A program made the position numbers and the translations under genes. A stretch of 10,608 nt of DNA from an uncultured Verrucomicrobiales bacterium. GTDB lineage: Bacteria; Verrucomicrobiota; Verrucomicrobiia; Verrucomicrobiales; DEV007. Numbering within the stretch: the first letter of the stretch is position 1; the number at the start of each line of letters is the position of its first letter. The stretch lies in the NCBI GenBank assembly GCA_937893785.1, contig CALCSP010000143.1, forward strand, positions 1 to 10,608. The letters run 5' to 3'. The notes under the pieces were generated by a model, which was not told where the DNA came from, did not search any database, and saw only the letters and a program-made list of their open reading frames with translations. Below are positions 1 to 8,300 of the stretch, piece by piece.

Positions 1-1
1 G

Positions 2-301
2 GGCAAGCCTGCAAAGTGGCTTTACTACTGGGGCAAGGTTGATGGCGCAACAGTAGGCGTGGGCATCTTTGACCACCCAACCAATCCACGGCACCCAACC
101 ACTTGGCATGCCAGAGACTATGGACTAATAGCGGCAAACCCTTTTGGTTACTCCTATTTCCTCGGCAAGAAAAGGGGCACCGGAGACCTGATCCTGAAAA
201 ATGGTGAGGAGATCAGCTTCCGCTATGCCTTTGTTTTTCTCGGAGGCGACAAGCAGAACTCAAAAGTTGAGGAAATCTATAACAATTGGAGCAGTAAATA
301 A
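2..301 (+). CDS. DUF6807 (PmoA-like) family protein, C-terminal fragment
   Basis: The frame is open from base 2 to the TAA at 299-301 and has lost its N-terminus at the window edge, leaving about 99 residues. The GTG at 59-61 is an internal valine and not the start, because similarity continues upstream of it (WLYYWGKVDG). The family hallmarks seen are GIFDHPTNPRHPTTWHARDY, then GLIAANPFG, a glycine-rich turn and a final strand with FRYAFVF, ending in a helix that holds YNNW. This matches the C-terminal half of DUF6807 proteins, often annotated 'PmoA family'. That name is misleading, since they are unrelated to particulate methane monooxygenase. They are common in Planctomycetes, Verrucomicrobia and Bacteroidetes, often near sugar dehydrogenases and hydrolases. 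The biochemical role is not established, and no catalytic residue can be named from this fragment. It converges on the phosphodiesterase gene 52 bp away. Confidence 0.85.
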   Translation, partial: GKPAKWLYYWGKVDGATVGVGIFDHPTNPRHPTTWHARDYGLIAANPFGYSYFLGKKRGTGDLILKNGEEISFRYAFVFLGGDKQNSKVEEIYNNWSSK

Positions 302-353
302 CTTCCTGGTGCGAATGTGGCACTACGGACTTTCATAGAAAACCCCTTCTTAA

Positions 354-1142
354 TTACCGGCTTAGGAATTTCCTCAGTCCCGCAAGGTCATCGGTATTGA
401 TTAGATCCACTTTTGCCTCACGAAGTTCTCGCCAGCATGCCACCTTTTCAGGCGTTGCCCAGAAACGAACACGCCGCCCCTGAGCATGAGCCTGCTTAAC
501 AATACGCTTTAACTTAGCTCTCTGAATTTCAGGGAAATCCCCTTCTCCACGCCACTTAAAATGACTACCCCATCGATCACTGATAAGTGGCAGTAAGTGT
601 GGCGGCATATTGGATTTAAGGTCACTCAAACGCCCATCAATACCGGCAAATCTGGGGTTTTCAGCAGCGATGATATCTGTGGCACGGTTACCGCTAATAA
701 TTACGGACACTGCGCGCTGAGTAAACTTACCATCAATAGTAGCGCACAGCAGTTCCGGATACCCGGCAAGCACTTTGGAAAGAGCGCGATAAGTGGCCTC
801 CCCCGCCGTCTTAATATCAATCAGTAAAGTAAACACCGGCCCATTTGGATGAATACGCCCGTTATTGGCCTGTGCTCGTTTACGCAAAGGGTCAAGGTAG
901 AGCACCTGCAGGGTTCGCTCCGGCTTTAGTTCCCGGCGCTCATGTCCAACTAACAAGCTATCACCGATCAGGAAAATATCCGCCTCAACACTGCAAAAAC
1001 CCTGTTCAAGGGCATCCAAAAGCGGGCGAGAGTGATAGTAATCATTGTGCGCGTGAGCCCGGACAAGAGGTACAGGATCATCCTCTGCCTGACACAATAT
1101 CCCAAACCAACAGAAACAGAGAACTCCTAGCCTTATCACCAT
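354..1142 (-). CDS. exported Aim6/GDPD-like PI-PLC-superfamily phosphodiesterase
   Basis: This 262-residue protein starts with an apparent signal peptide (hydrophobic residues about 3-17, possible cleavage after A19), so it should act outside the cytoplasm. The catalytic core resembles the TIM-barrel PI-PLC/glycerophosphodiester phosphodiesterase superfamily, in the branch that includes yeast Aim6. Residues 30-38 read HAHNDYYHS, followed by [14 protein letters not shown] (E53, D55) and LLVGH (H67). LLIDIK lies at 106-111, RFWATPE at 226-232 and INTDDL at 248-253. The two histidines and the E/D pair match the usual acid-base and metal-binding positions of the superfamily. The substrate is unknown; glycerophosphodiesters or inositol phospholipids are family-level guesses. 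The ATG at 1142-1140 lies inside the end of the MIOX gene (7-bp overlap), which implies translational coupling. No strong Shine-Dalgarno precedes it. The gene ends with TAA at 356-354. Confidence 0.85.
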   Translation of the reverse strand: MVIRLGVLCFCWFGILCQAEDDPVPLVRAHAHNDYYHSRPLLDALEQGFCSVEADIFLIGDSLLVGHERRELKPERTLQVLYLDPLRKRAQANNGRIHPNGPVFTLLIDIKTAGEATYRALSKVLAGYPELLCATIDGKFTQRAVSVIISGNRATDIIAAENPRFAGIDGRLSDLKSNMPPHLLPLISDRWGSHFKWRGEGDFPEIQRAKLKRIVKQAHAQGRRVRFWATPEKVACWRELREAKVDLINTDDLAGLRKFLSR

Positions 1143-2011
1143 GCCATTTTTCCGGGGAGATACTCGTTGATTAGTTCCTCATAGAAAGGTTGGAGTGCTT
1201 CTACATCCATGCGTTGAGAACTCTTGGTATAGAGATCATAAGGGTTAAAGGCACGCACCCAAGCAAACATCTCTCGGTCATGATCATTCATCAGATGTTG
1301 GTATTCTCTCTCTCGGTGAGCTGCATAAAAAGAGTGATAGCGAATCATGTAGAGTGCAGGATCGGGAAGCCGCCCCCTGACCACCTGATAAAGATATTCA
1401 TCATGCCCCCACGACATCGTGACGTGGTCAAGGCCGCATCCCTCCGCGTAAATACCATTACGCGTTGAATACTCCGGCACATCTCGATCCGGGTTTCCGG
1501 AAAAGAACTCATGAAAGACAATCTTCTCTGAAAATGCGCAACCCAGAGGAAAGGTATCACCAACCACGGCCCACTGTTCCTCTCCGAAAAGGCACAGAAT
1601 TTTGCCCAAATCATGGATCAAACCAACCAAGATAAACCAGCGAGGATGGCCATCGGCACGAATAGCCTCAGCGGTCTGCAGCAAGTGCTCAATCTGCGGC
1701 AGGTCGATATCGGGATCACTGTCGTCAACGAGTTCATTGAGAAACTCCAGGGCTTGCCAGACCGACATGCTCCGCCTGTTAAATTTCAGGTAGTCCGCTT
1801 TTTTCTCTCTGGCAAACTGCAGGGTTTGCTTGTGATGGTTCAGCCTGTAAAACTCCCTGACACATGGACGAGTCTCGGCCTCATAATCACGAAAATCCTC
1901 TGCTTGTCCCAAGTTTTCTCCTTCAGGATAACGTCGTAAAAGGTCATCCTCCCAGTCATCCATAGCGGAGGATGATATCTTGCGAACATCGGATTCTTGA
2001 TGCGAACTCAT
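1136..2011 (-). CDS. MIOX: myo-inositol oxygenase (MIOX, EC 1.13.99.1)
   Basis: This 291-residue protein is full length for the family (mammalian enzymes have about 285). MIOX is a cytoplasmic non-haem di-iron oxygenase of the HD-domain fold that converts myo-inositol and O2 to D-glucuronate. All six iron ligands known from the mammalian enzyme have counterparts: H109 (IEHLLQTAE), H133-D134 (LIHDLGK), H203 (SWGHDEYLY), H226 (IRYHSFY) and D259 (YDLYTK). Further family blocks are [10 protein letters not shown] at about 96-105, WAVVGDTFP at 147-155 and YSTRNGIY at 181-188. Likely substrate-contact residues (K137, D152, S227, K263) are inferred by alignment from memory. There is no signal peptide. 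The first 20 or so residues are poorly conserved, and M17 is an alternative start; neither ATG has a clear Shine-Dalgarno. The gene overlaps the phosphodiesterase start and lies 111 bp downstream of the 711-residue gene. No inositol transporter or uronate isomerase is visible in the window. Confidence 0.96.
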   Translation of the reverse strand: MSSHQESDVRKISSSAMDDWEDDLLRRYPEGENLGQAEDFRDYEAETRPCVREFYRLNHHKQTLQFAREKKADYLKFNRRSMSVWQALEFLNELVDDSDPDIDLPQIEHLLQTAEAIRADGHPRWFILVGLIHDLGKILCLFGEEQWAVVGDTFPLGCAFSEKIVFHEFFSGNPDRDVPEYSTRNGIYAEGCGLDHVTMSWGHDEYLYQVVRGRLPDPALYMIRYHSFYAAHREREYQHLMNDHDREMFAWVRAFNPYDLYTKSSQRMDVEALQPFYEELINEYLPGKMAW

Positions 2012-2035
2012 CAGAAATCAGGATATGATTAAAAC

Positions 2036-2066
2036 CCTGTCTTCTCAAGCCTTAGCTGATGACAGG
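2036..2066 (-). terminator. possible weak terminator or stem-loop between the 711-residue gene and MIOX
   Basis: The inverted repeat CCTGTC (2036-2041) / GACAGG (2061-2066) is separated by 19 bases, and the spacer holds a small AGC/GCT pairing. Read on the - strand, the right arm is followed by GTTTT and then AATC. It lies between the stop of the 711-residue gene and the MIOX start. The U-tract is short and the loop long, so it may instead be a leader structure for MIOX or have no function. Confidence 0.25.
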
Positions 2067-2122
2067 AAAAGCCGAAAGCGCACTCATCGATCTGGATATT
2101 AGCACCGTGGACTCGGCTCCTC

Positions 2123-4258
2123 TTAATCACTGCCCGAGGGCGCACCGGAACCTTCCCTTACGCGATAAAACTTCGAACGTGTCGCGCTATTACCTTGCGC
2201 AGTGTAGAAAAAAGATCCTGTCAATCCGGTCCCGTTTTCCATATCGATACTTTGCGATGACTCGGTGATCCAGTTCACCAAGTCATTACTGGACTCGACC
2301 GTATAGGTCATACCGGCTTCACCATTAACCATGAACTGCATTTGTTGAGAACTTGCCATCATCAGCATATCCATTTCCGGGGAAATGGCATCACCGCCGG
2401 TCGTAATTCCCATTGAAGTAACCGTGGCAAATCCAGCCGAACCGGTAGCTCCCGGATAGCTCAAAGTATCCTTGTCACTGACTGAGATAAAAGCCACATT
2501 CAATGTCAAATTGCGTCCAGGCGGCAAGGTATCGGCAGGGATGATTACGGAGGTGGAAGTTGCCGGAATGGCTGAAGTAATCACGTCACCACTCTGGCCC
2601 ATCAGAGGGGTGAAAAACAAGCTTCTGTCCTCCGAATTGGTAATAAAGACAACGATGTAGTCATCACTACCCGGATCTGGCATTGCATCCCAGTTGACGG
2701 TGAGCTCACTGGCAGAATCAATCGCCTGTAACGCCGCATCATTTTGAATAAATGGTGGGTCAGGGTAGGACTCAGGAGTCAAATCAAGGCTTACACTTCT
2801 CGGTGTGTCATTGAAGGACTCAAATGAAAATTCATAGCTTCCGTTCGGCACAAAACGATCAAGGTCACCCTTGTCCGTATACGAAGCATTTTCATCCTGT
2901 CCACTGCCGCCACCACGCCCGTCCATCTCAACAGAACTTCCGCCGGGAAATGTCAACTCAACAGGAAATACGGTATTAAGGCCATTTAAACCAAAACCCA
3001 CATTGACATTGTAATCCTCACTTGAAGTCGTGGAGCTGGAGCTCTGGTTAAAATACCTTGCCTTGATCAGATAAAACCAGTCGACATCCGGTTGACCGGC
3101 AGTGCTGACCGCAGCTGTAGTAAACATGCCGCTGCGCGGCGCATGGCGCAAGGAATTACCCGCTAGGTCCTCAAATCTGGTGGCCGGGGGACCACTGCTT
3201 CCTTCCACAGGACTTAACGTCCAACCAATCGCCGTGGCAAGTGGTAGCGGATCGGCATAGTTGCAAAAAAGCCTCTTACCATTGGAACTCCAGGAATAAC
3301 TGAACTTGGATGGATCAACACCCGTCCAGTTTATGGCCTGACTGAAGTCCACATTTTGGTTCATCGGCTCGTCAAAGCGGAACATGATTACCGAATTATC
3401 CGTGATGCCACCATCCTCATTCGAAGGACTGGATTCACGCAGAGAAGGTTGCTGAGTGTCAGTCACCGCAATTGTTTGCATGGGAAAGCGCGTCCTTTTT
3501 CCAAACGCAGTAACTGAATTGACATAACTCGTGTCCGCGGTTCCAATTCGGTAGAAGCCAATTTGAACGGTGTAATCACTATCTGGGTCAAGCGTACCCG
3601 GAGGCAGGGTCAGGGAAGTGGAGGTCCCATTCAAGGCGCCCGGTTCACCGGGATTGGGCGCTTCATAAACCGTGCCACCATCAGAAGAATTCTCCTGATT
3701 GATATAAAAGCTGATATGGTCATCTGCCGTACCTCCCTCGAAGGGATCCCATTCCACGATAACCGCTGTTGAGGCATTCAGTGACTGAAGGGTTTCGAAA
3801 TTAGTGATAAAGGGAACATTTGGATAGTTCTCTGCTGAAAAGTTGAGTGTAACTGACTGGCTTCCATCATTTTCTCCTTCCAGATTAACAACGTAATCAC
3901 CGCTACCTGGAAAAGCGTTATCCAGTTGTGGCTTCTTATCGAAAAACTCATCGAAGAACCAGCGCTGCCCATCCTGCTCTAGGCTTCCTGAAGCCACGGA
4001 TCCCGGTCCGCTAAACGATCCGGAGTTAATGGCACCGGTTGAAGTACCCTGAACAAAAATTTCAAAGGCAATGGGCTTACGGTCATCATCATCCTCTTCC
4101 TCATCGAGCATGGGTAAAATGGCGTTGAACTGAGCAAAACTCTGGGTCTTAACCACGGCAATAAAACTGGCATCTTCGGCAGAATTAGCAGGGGAATAAA
4201 ATCCAATAAGGAAAGCGGACACAAGGCTTGGCAGAAGTAAAATACCGTTGTTTTTCAT
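2123..4258 (-). CDS. exported multidomain protein with duplicated beta-sandwich module around a Big_5-like domain
   Basis: This 711-residue protein has a signal peptide (hydrophobic stretch about 6-20, likely cleavage near A27) and is then all secreted beta-type sequence. An acidic run, DEEEDDDD, lies at 52-59. Residues about 63-250 and 430-605 look like two copies of one module. Each has a segment ending in a glycine-rich turn, then 'SVTLNFSAENYPNVPFI' (first copy) or 'SVSLDLTPESYPDPPFI' (second copy), then an 'L.A...V.W' fibronectin-like strand, and a final strand preceded by 'LPPGTLDPDSDYTVQIGF' or 'IPADTLPPGRNLTLNVAF'. Between them, about 267-380, sits an SbsA/Big_5-type Ig-like domain with the typical 'D....I...FDEPMN' strand and 'DLAGNSL'. 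The tail (about 650-700) carries TYTVESSNDLVNW and FYRVR, the Verrucomicrobia-type C-terminal module also present on the giant peptidase. No catalytic motif is recognised. A binding, adhesion or surface role is inferred. Start ATG is at 4258-4256, without a clear Shine-Dalgarno. Confidence 0.85.
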   Translation of the reverse strand: MKNNGILLLPSLVSAFLIGFYSPANSAEDASFIAVVKTQSFAQFNAILPMLDEEEDDDDRKPIAFEIFVQGTSTGAINSGSFSGPGSVASGSLEQDGQRWFFDEFFDKKPQLDNAFPGSGDYVVNLEGENDGSQSVTLNFSAENYPNVPFITNFETLQSLNASTAVIVEWDPFEGGTADDHISFYINQENSSDGGTVYEAPNPGEPGALNGTSTSLTLPPGTLDPDSDYTVQIGFYRIGTADTSYVNSVTAFGKRTRFPMQTIAVTDTQQPSLRESSPSNEDGGITDNSVIMFRFDEPMNQNVDFSQAINWTGVDPSKFSYSWSSNGKRLFCNYADPLPLATAIGWTLSPVEGSSGPPATRFEDLAGNSLRHAPRSGMFTTAAVSTAGQPDVDWFYLIKARYFNQSSSSTTSSEDYNVNVGFGLNGLNTVFPVELTFPGGSSVEMDGRGGGSGQDENASYTDKGDLDRFVPNGSYEFSFESFNDTPRSVSLDLTPESYPDPPFIQNDAALQAIDSASELTVNWDAMPDPGSDDYIVVFITNSEDRSLFFTPLMGQSGDVITSAIPATSTSVIIPADTLPPGRNLTLNVAFISVSDKDTLSYPGATGSAGFATVTSMGITTGGDAISPEMDMLMMASSQQMQFMVNGEAGMTYTVESSNDLVNWITESSQSIDMENGTGLTGSFFYTAQGNSATRSKFYRVREGSGAPSGSD

Positions 4259-4376
4259 GGTTTTTCAGGTGCAATTGACGAACGAAATTACGCGATATGA
4301 ACAGAAAATCTGAAATTCTTTTATACTACAAACTCTAATGACTCTTTGCCGTAACTTAAAAGCAAGCAGGAGCAAG

Positions 4377-4390
4377 ACGAGGCAGCTCGT
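4377..4390 (-). repeat. perfect short inverted repeat just after the membrane-protein stop
   Basis: ACGAG-GCAG-CTCGT is a 5-bp perfect stem with a 4-base loop. On the - strand it begins one base after the TGA stop (4394-4392) of the membrane-protein gene. No U-tract follows directly; a TTTT comes only about 20 bases further on. It could be a 3'-end stabilising hairpin or a weak terminator. Confidence 0.3.
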
Positions 4391-4391
4391 A

Positions 4392-5171
4392 TCAACCCGT
4401 AACCTTGGGCAGCAAGATCAAGACAAGCAAGGGACTGGCAGACATGCAGATGTCACGCAACAGGATCACCCGCAGGGTCTGGTTGTATTCGGATACTGCC
4501 TGCTCGAAGCGTTCTACGATCACCTTGTCTACCCGGTCAATCAAAGCGGCAGCCCCCTGTCTAGCAGCCTTGACTCCCAATCCAACCAGAGCACCTAGAA
4601 TCGGTCTCTTGAAAAGACGCCCAAGTCCCGCCCCTTTCAGTGCAGCACCAGCCAGTGACTGTTCATCCCCCTCATCCTTCCCGAACCGCTTCAGCCAACT
4701 CCGTATGCCAAGCGCCAGCCCCGCATGCTTGCGCAACTTTTCGATATCACGGTCAAGGAATCCCTGAAGGATCCTGCGGGCTCTCAAGACCCGCTTCAAG
4801 TCAAGGCAAATCCAGGCAACAAAGGCAACAAAGAGTAGAAGCAACCCAAGAGGATTGACCTCGGACCAGTGCTGCCAGCCAAAGGGGTCAACCACAAGGC
4901 GCACGGTAAATGCCAATAACGGTGGTAAGATAAAGGAAATTACCTCATTGGTAATCAAGAGCGGAACTCCCTTAATAGGCAAATCTCTAATCTGCCTGAT
5001 GGCCCAACCGCCGTGAGGTGCCATTAACTTAACCACCAGATAAAGCGGTCTGGTGACAAGCAGTAACCTGAAAAAAAAAGGCAAAAAAACGATATACCAA
5101 AGGTATGCCTGCCATGGACCAGTGGGCGGAAAATCCGGGAAAGACAAATCCATAATATTAATTGAACTCAA
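4392..5171 (-). CDS. unrecognised integral membrane protein
   Basis: This 259-residue protein is not recognised as a named family. Hydrophobic segments suggest about four membrane spans: roughly 22-40 (extending towards 48), 74-92, 107-124 and 239-255. Between spans 3 and 4 lies a soluble, strongly basic stretch of about 115 residues. It begins LKRVLRARRILQGFLDRDIEKL and goes on to a glycine/alanine-rich amphipathic part (about 173-210, AGAALKGAGLGRLF and GALVGLGVKAARQGAAA), then a helix with DRVDKVIVERFEQAV. The region after span 1 holds MAPHGGWAIRQIRDLP. The start is taken at TTG 5171-5169 because GAGAGG lies 7 bases upstream; an ATG six codons later (5153-5151) has no such site. It is divergent from the giant peptidase gene and 133 bp upstream of the 711-residue gene on the same strand. 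The function is unknown, and nothing in it identifies a transporter or enzyme. Confidence 0.75.
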   Translation of the reverse strand: MSSINIMDLSFPDFPPTGPWQAYLWYIVFLPFFFRLLLVTRPLYLVVKLMAPHGGWAIRQIRDLPIKGVPLLITNEVISFILPPLLAFTVRLVVDPFGWQHWSEVNPLGLLLLFVAFVAWICLDLKRVLRARRILQGFLDRDIEKLRKHAGLALGIRSWLKRFGKDEGDEQSLAGAALKGAGLGRLFKRPILGALVGLGVKAARQGAAALIDRVDKVIVERFEQAVSEYNQTLRVILLRDICMSASPLLVLILLPKVTG

Positions 5172-5368
5172 AAAATATCCTCTCTGAAGTCCCGGCGCAA
5201 CCCATCATCAGCAAGGCGACCTTTATCCTTACTGTAAAAGGATCCATGTGGCACGGCAATTCACACTCCAACAGCCTTGATATTGGGGTTTTTTCTTTCC
5301 AATGATCGACTTGCCCTCTGCCCGCTCAAGGTTAGATTGGAATCAACCCCCAACCCCCAAATCCCCTT
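5172..5368. promoter_or_regulatory. divergent intergenic region between the membrane-protein and giant peptidase genes
   Basis: These 197 bp must hold the start signals for both divergent genes, but no convincing -35/-10 pair was found on either strand. An inverted repeat, ATCCTT (5225-5230) / AAGGAT (5238-5243) with a 7-base loop, is the best operator-like or hairpin candidate. A tract of six Ts is at 5290-5295. The last 25 bases before the peptidase ATG are C-rich, with three runs of 5, 5 and 4 Cs at 5347-5351, 5354-5358 and 5363-5366. Confidence 0.4.
5178..5185 (-). promoter_or_regulatory. Shine-Dalgarno site that supports the TTG start of the membrane protein
   Basis: The - strand reads AGAGAGGA, with its GAGAGG core at 5184-5179 and 7 bases between it and TTG 5171-5169. 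The distance to the in-frame ATG at 5153 is about 25 bases, too far for that ATG to use it. This is the only clear Shine-Dalgarno among the five gene starts visible in the window. Confidence 0.6.
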
Positions 5369-8300
5369 ATGCGACCGCTGATCCTGTCATCAGTCATACT
5401 TGTTATTTGCGTGGTAGTCAGCCTGCTGGCTCCCCAAAAAAATCAGGTTCTCCGAGTAGTTGAAAAACGCTCGGCAAATAGTGAAATCAGCAATGCTGCC
5501 ACTATCTCAGAACCGTCCTTTGATCCGCAAAACTTCAAAGAATGGCTCACATCTCTTGAAGGCAAAAAACCTTCCGAGCAAAAGGAGCAAATCAAGGAAG
5601 GCATGCAACACCTTCAGGGAAGAAGGCAATGGATGGCCGGCTTAATACGTAGCAATCCGGAACGGGCACTTCGTGAGGCACTGACCTATGAAGAGCGCTC
5701 ACGGTTGCCGGATGCATTACTCAAGCTAATTGAACAACCGCTCTCTACGGGAGCAAACTATGAAGTTGAGATTGCCTGTTCACTTGGCGTGGGCGGAAGT
5801 AAGATGACACGGCGGATTACTCTTGACGATGGCAGACAGCTTGAAGCATTCACCTTCGGAAGGCGCCTTCGGGTTCCATGTAAAGACCGTATTTCAATTC
5901 ACGGCATCCAATCAGAAGGTGTCGCTGCCATTGCCCCCTCCCCAGTTCGCCTACTGGGAATGGCAGAACAGAACGACCGAGGGCTTCAGGAAGAGGGAAT
6001 AATCTATGCGGAAATACTTGGGAAAATTCATCCATTCAAAGAGCGAGCACTCATTGATAAACTGAGCGAATCCCTGATCGCTGAGGAGCTTGTCATTGGT
6101 CCCTCTCCGGGAAAGACCTATATGGAACTGATGAGCGGCGGCGAAATTGGTGAAGCAAGTCCTGGTGATAATGAAAACCTACCAGTGCTGAAGAATAACT
6201 GGACAGAGGGATCCAAAGACCTCCTCTACTTGCGTGTCCAGTTCAGTGATGACGATCCGGAAAGAGTTGATCTTTCCTTTGAGCAAGCCCGCAGTCGTCA
6301 GGATGACGTTGAGGAGTTTTTAAAGATCAGCTCCTATGGAAAGTCGATCTGGAAAACCACAATTACCGACGTGATCCGTCTGGAAAACACCTATGACTAT
6401 TATCGTCAGGCCGGTTGGAGCCAGATGCTCAACGACGCCCGCGCGCTAGCCCGCACTCTTGGGGAAACACAGGGAGAGGACTGGGACTATGACAACTACG
6501 ACTTCTACACAGTCGTTTCACGAAGCGGTTTTGGATCCTATGCCGGTGTTGCACAGGTCGGCGGGCGCCGCAGTCATCTTATATCGACCAATCTGAGAAC
6601 AGCCGGTCACGAGTTTGGCCACAACCTGGGCCTCGTACATGCTTATTACAACTACACCAAGTCACTGAACCCGCGCGGCAGCTCAACCTATGAGGGACTC
6701 AACGAGATCGAGTATGCCCACCGCTTTAGTATCATGAGCGATGAGAGTAACAGTGACTTCAATAACCCCGCGTTGCCGCATTTCACCGTCCACGAAAAGT
6801 GGCAGCTCGACTGGTTGGAGGGGAATGACATTTTGAATGTCACCGATGCCTCTGACAACGGTGTGCACCGCCTCTACCAAAATGACCTTGAGAAAGCAAC
6901 CGGACTGCGTGCCATCCGGTTGCCTTCAGGGGGCAACAGGTCTCACTACTGGGTGAGTTACCGAGCTGCATGGACGGAGGCAAACCGTGGATCGAATCAG
7001 AATTACTTGCTCAATGGTGCTGTGTTTGACTGGACGGGAAGCGGTGGTGGTCGCAGTACCCTACTGGATATGACACCATACTCGGATGACGGTCCCCATA
7101 GTGGGTCAAGGTCACGCCGGGATAACAGTGATAAATGGGATGCCCCGCTTGCCATCGGACGCACCTACTCGGATTATGAGAGCGGCATTCACCTTACACC
7201 GATTGCTCGTGGCGGCTCAGCCCCTGATGAATACCTCGATATATTCATCCACTTTGATGAAGTGCCACCTGTGACATTGATCAGCGACAATGCGCAATGC
7301 CGCGCAATCGCACCGGGACTACTGGACCCCAAACCGGAACTATCCCAGTGGACCACACCTAACTATAATGATGCATCATGGACTCAAGGGCGTCTGGGAG
7401 TAGGCTATGAGCGCAGCTCTGGATTCAACAATTTCATACGGCTTGACCTCGAGTCTCAGATGTATGATGAGCAGAGCAGTGCCTATATCCGCATTCCCTT
7501 CGAGATTGACTCAGCCGATGAACTCGAGTTACGCAGGCTCACCCTACAGCTGCGCTATGACGATGGGTTTATCGCCTACATCAACGGCACTCGAATTGCC
7601 TCGGCTAACGCCCCGGAGAGCCCATCGTGGAACTCAGGAGCGACCAGGTCACACTCGGACTCCGATGCGGATGACTTTGAAGATTTTGATGCCTCCCGCG
7701 CTATTGACCAGCTCGTGCCCGGAACCAACATACTGGCCATCCATGGGCTCAATAACGGTAACTCAAGCTCCGATTTTCTTATCCAGCCAAGGTTAATTGC
7801 CTACCCAAAAAACTCCTCCAATAGAGCACCAGAGCTCACCTTAAATGCATCGAGCCTGAACGTGGCACGTGGCACGGAAGTTGCCTTCACTGCAGAGGGA
7901 AGCGACCCGGACGGAGATGTCCTTGCCTATTCATGGCATTTTGATGAGGGGGATGATTTTATCGGCGAGGGACTCAATAGCCCGAATGCCAAAAAATCAT
8001 GGAATCAATCCGGACAATATCTGGTGCGAGTCACCTGCTCGGACCGTAAAGGCAAATCGGCTACATCCTCCCTCGTGATCACCGTTGGCAACCCCTCATC
8101 CAACCGGCGTATTCAGGGACGGGTCATAAAAGCCGGAATTCCGATTGCAGGTGCACGGGTATGGACTGGAAATCGCCAGACATGGACTGGCTCCGACGGC
8201 ACCTATATACTCGCAGGACTGCCGGCAGGTTCATACCGAGTCTTTGCTCAGTCTGAAGAAGGCCCTTTGGTTGCCTTGTTTTCCAACCCCATCTCTCCCA

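Noticed and set aside
59..301. A complete 80-residue gene starting at GTG 59
   Set aside because: The same frame is open to base 2, and the upstream residues continue the DUF6807 similarity, so this is the end of a larger gene cut by the window edge.
2..301. Reading 'PmoA' as a particulate methane monooxygenase subunit
   Set aside because: The fragment matches DUF6807, which only carries PmoA as an annotation label. It lacks the membrane spans expected of a methane monooxygenase subunit.
309..323. GTGC/GCAC inverted repeat between the convergent genes as a bidirectional terminator
   Set aside because: The stem is only 4 bp and has no T-tract on either side.
4259..4391. A TATAAA element about 70 bases upstream of the 711-residue gene (- strand) as a -10 box
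   Set aside because: No -35-like hexamer lies at 16-18 bases, so a promoter call would rest on one AT-rich hexamer.
4405..4767. A 120-codon + frame opposite the membrane-protein gene, and similar + frames at 845-1174 and 1613-1939
   Set aside because: The opposite strand codes for proteins with clear family motifs or membrane segments. The + translations have low-complexity, shadow-like composition and no recognisable domain.
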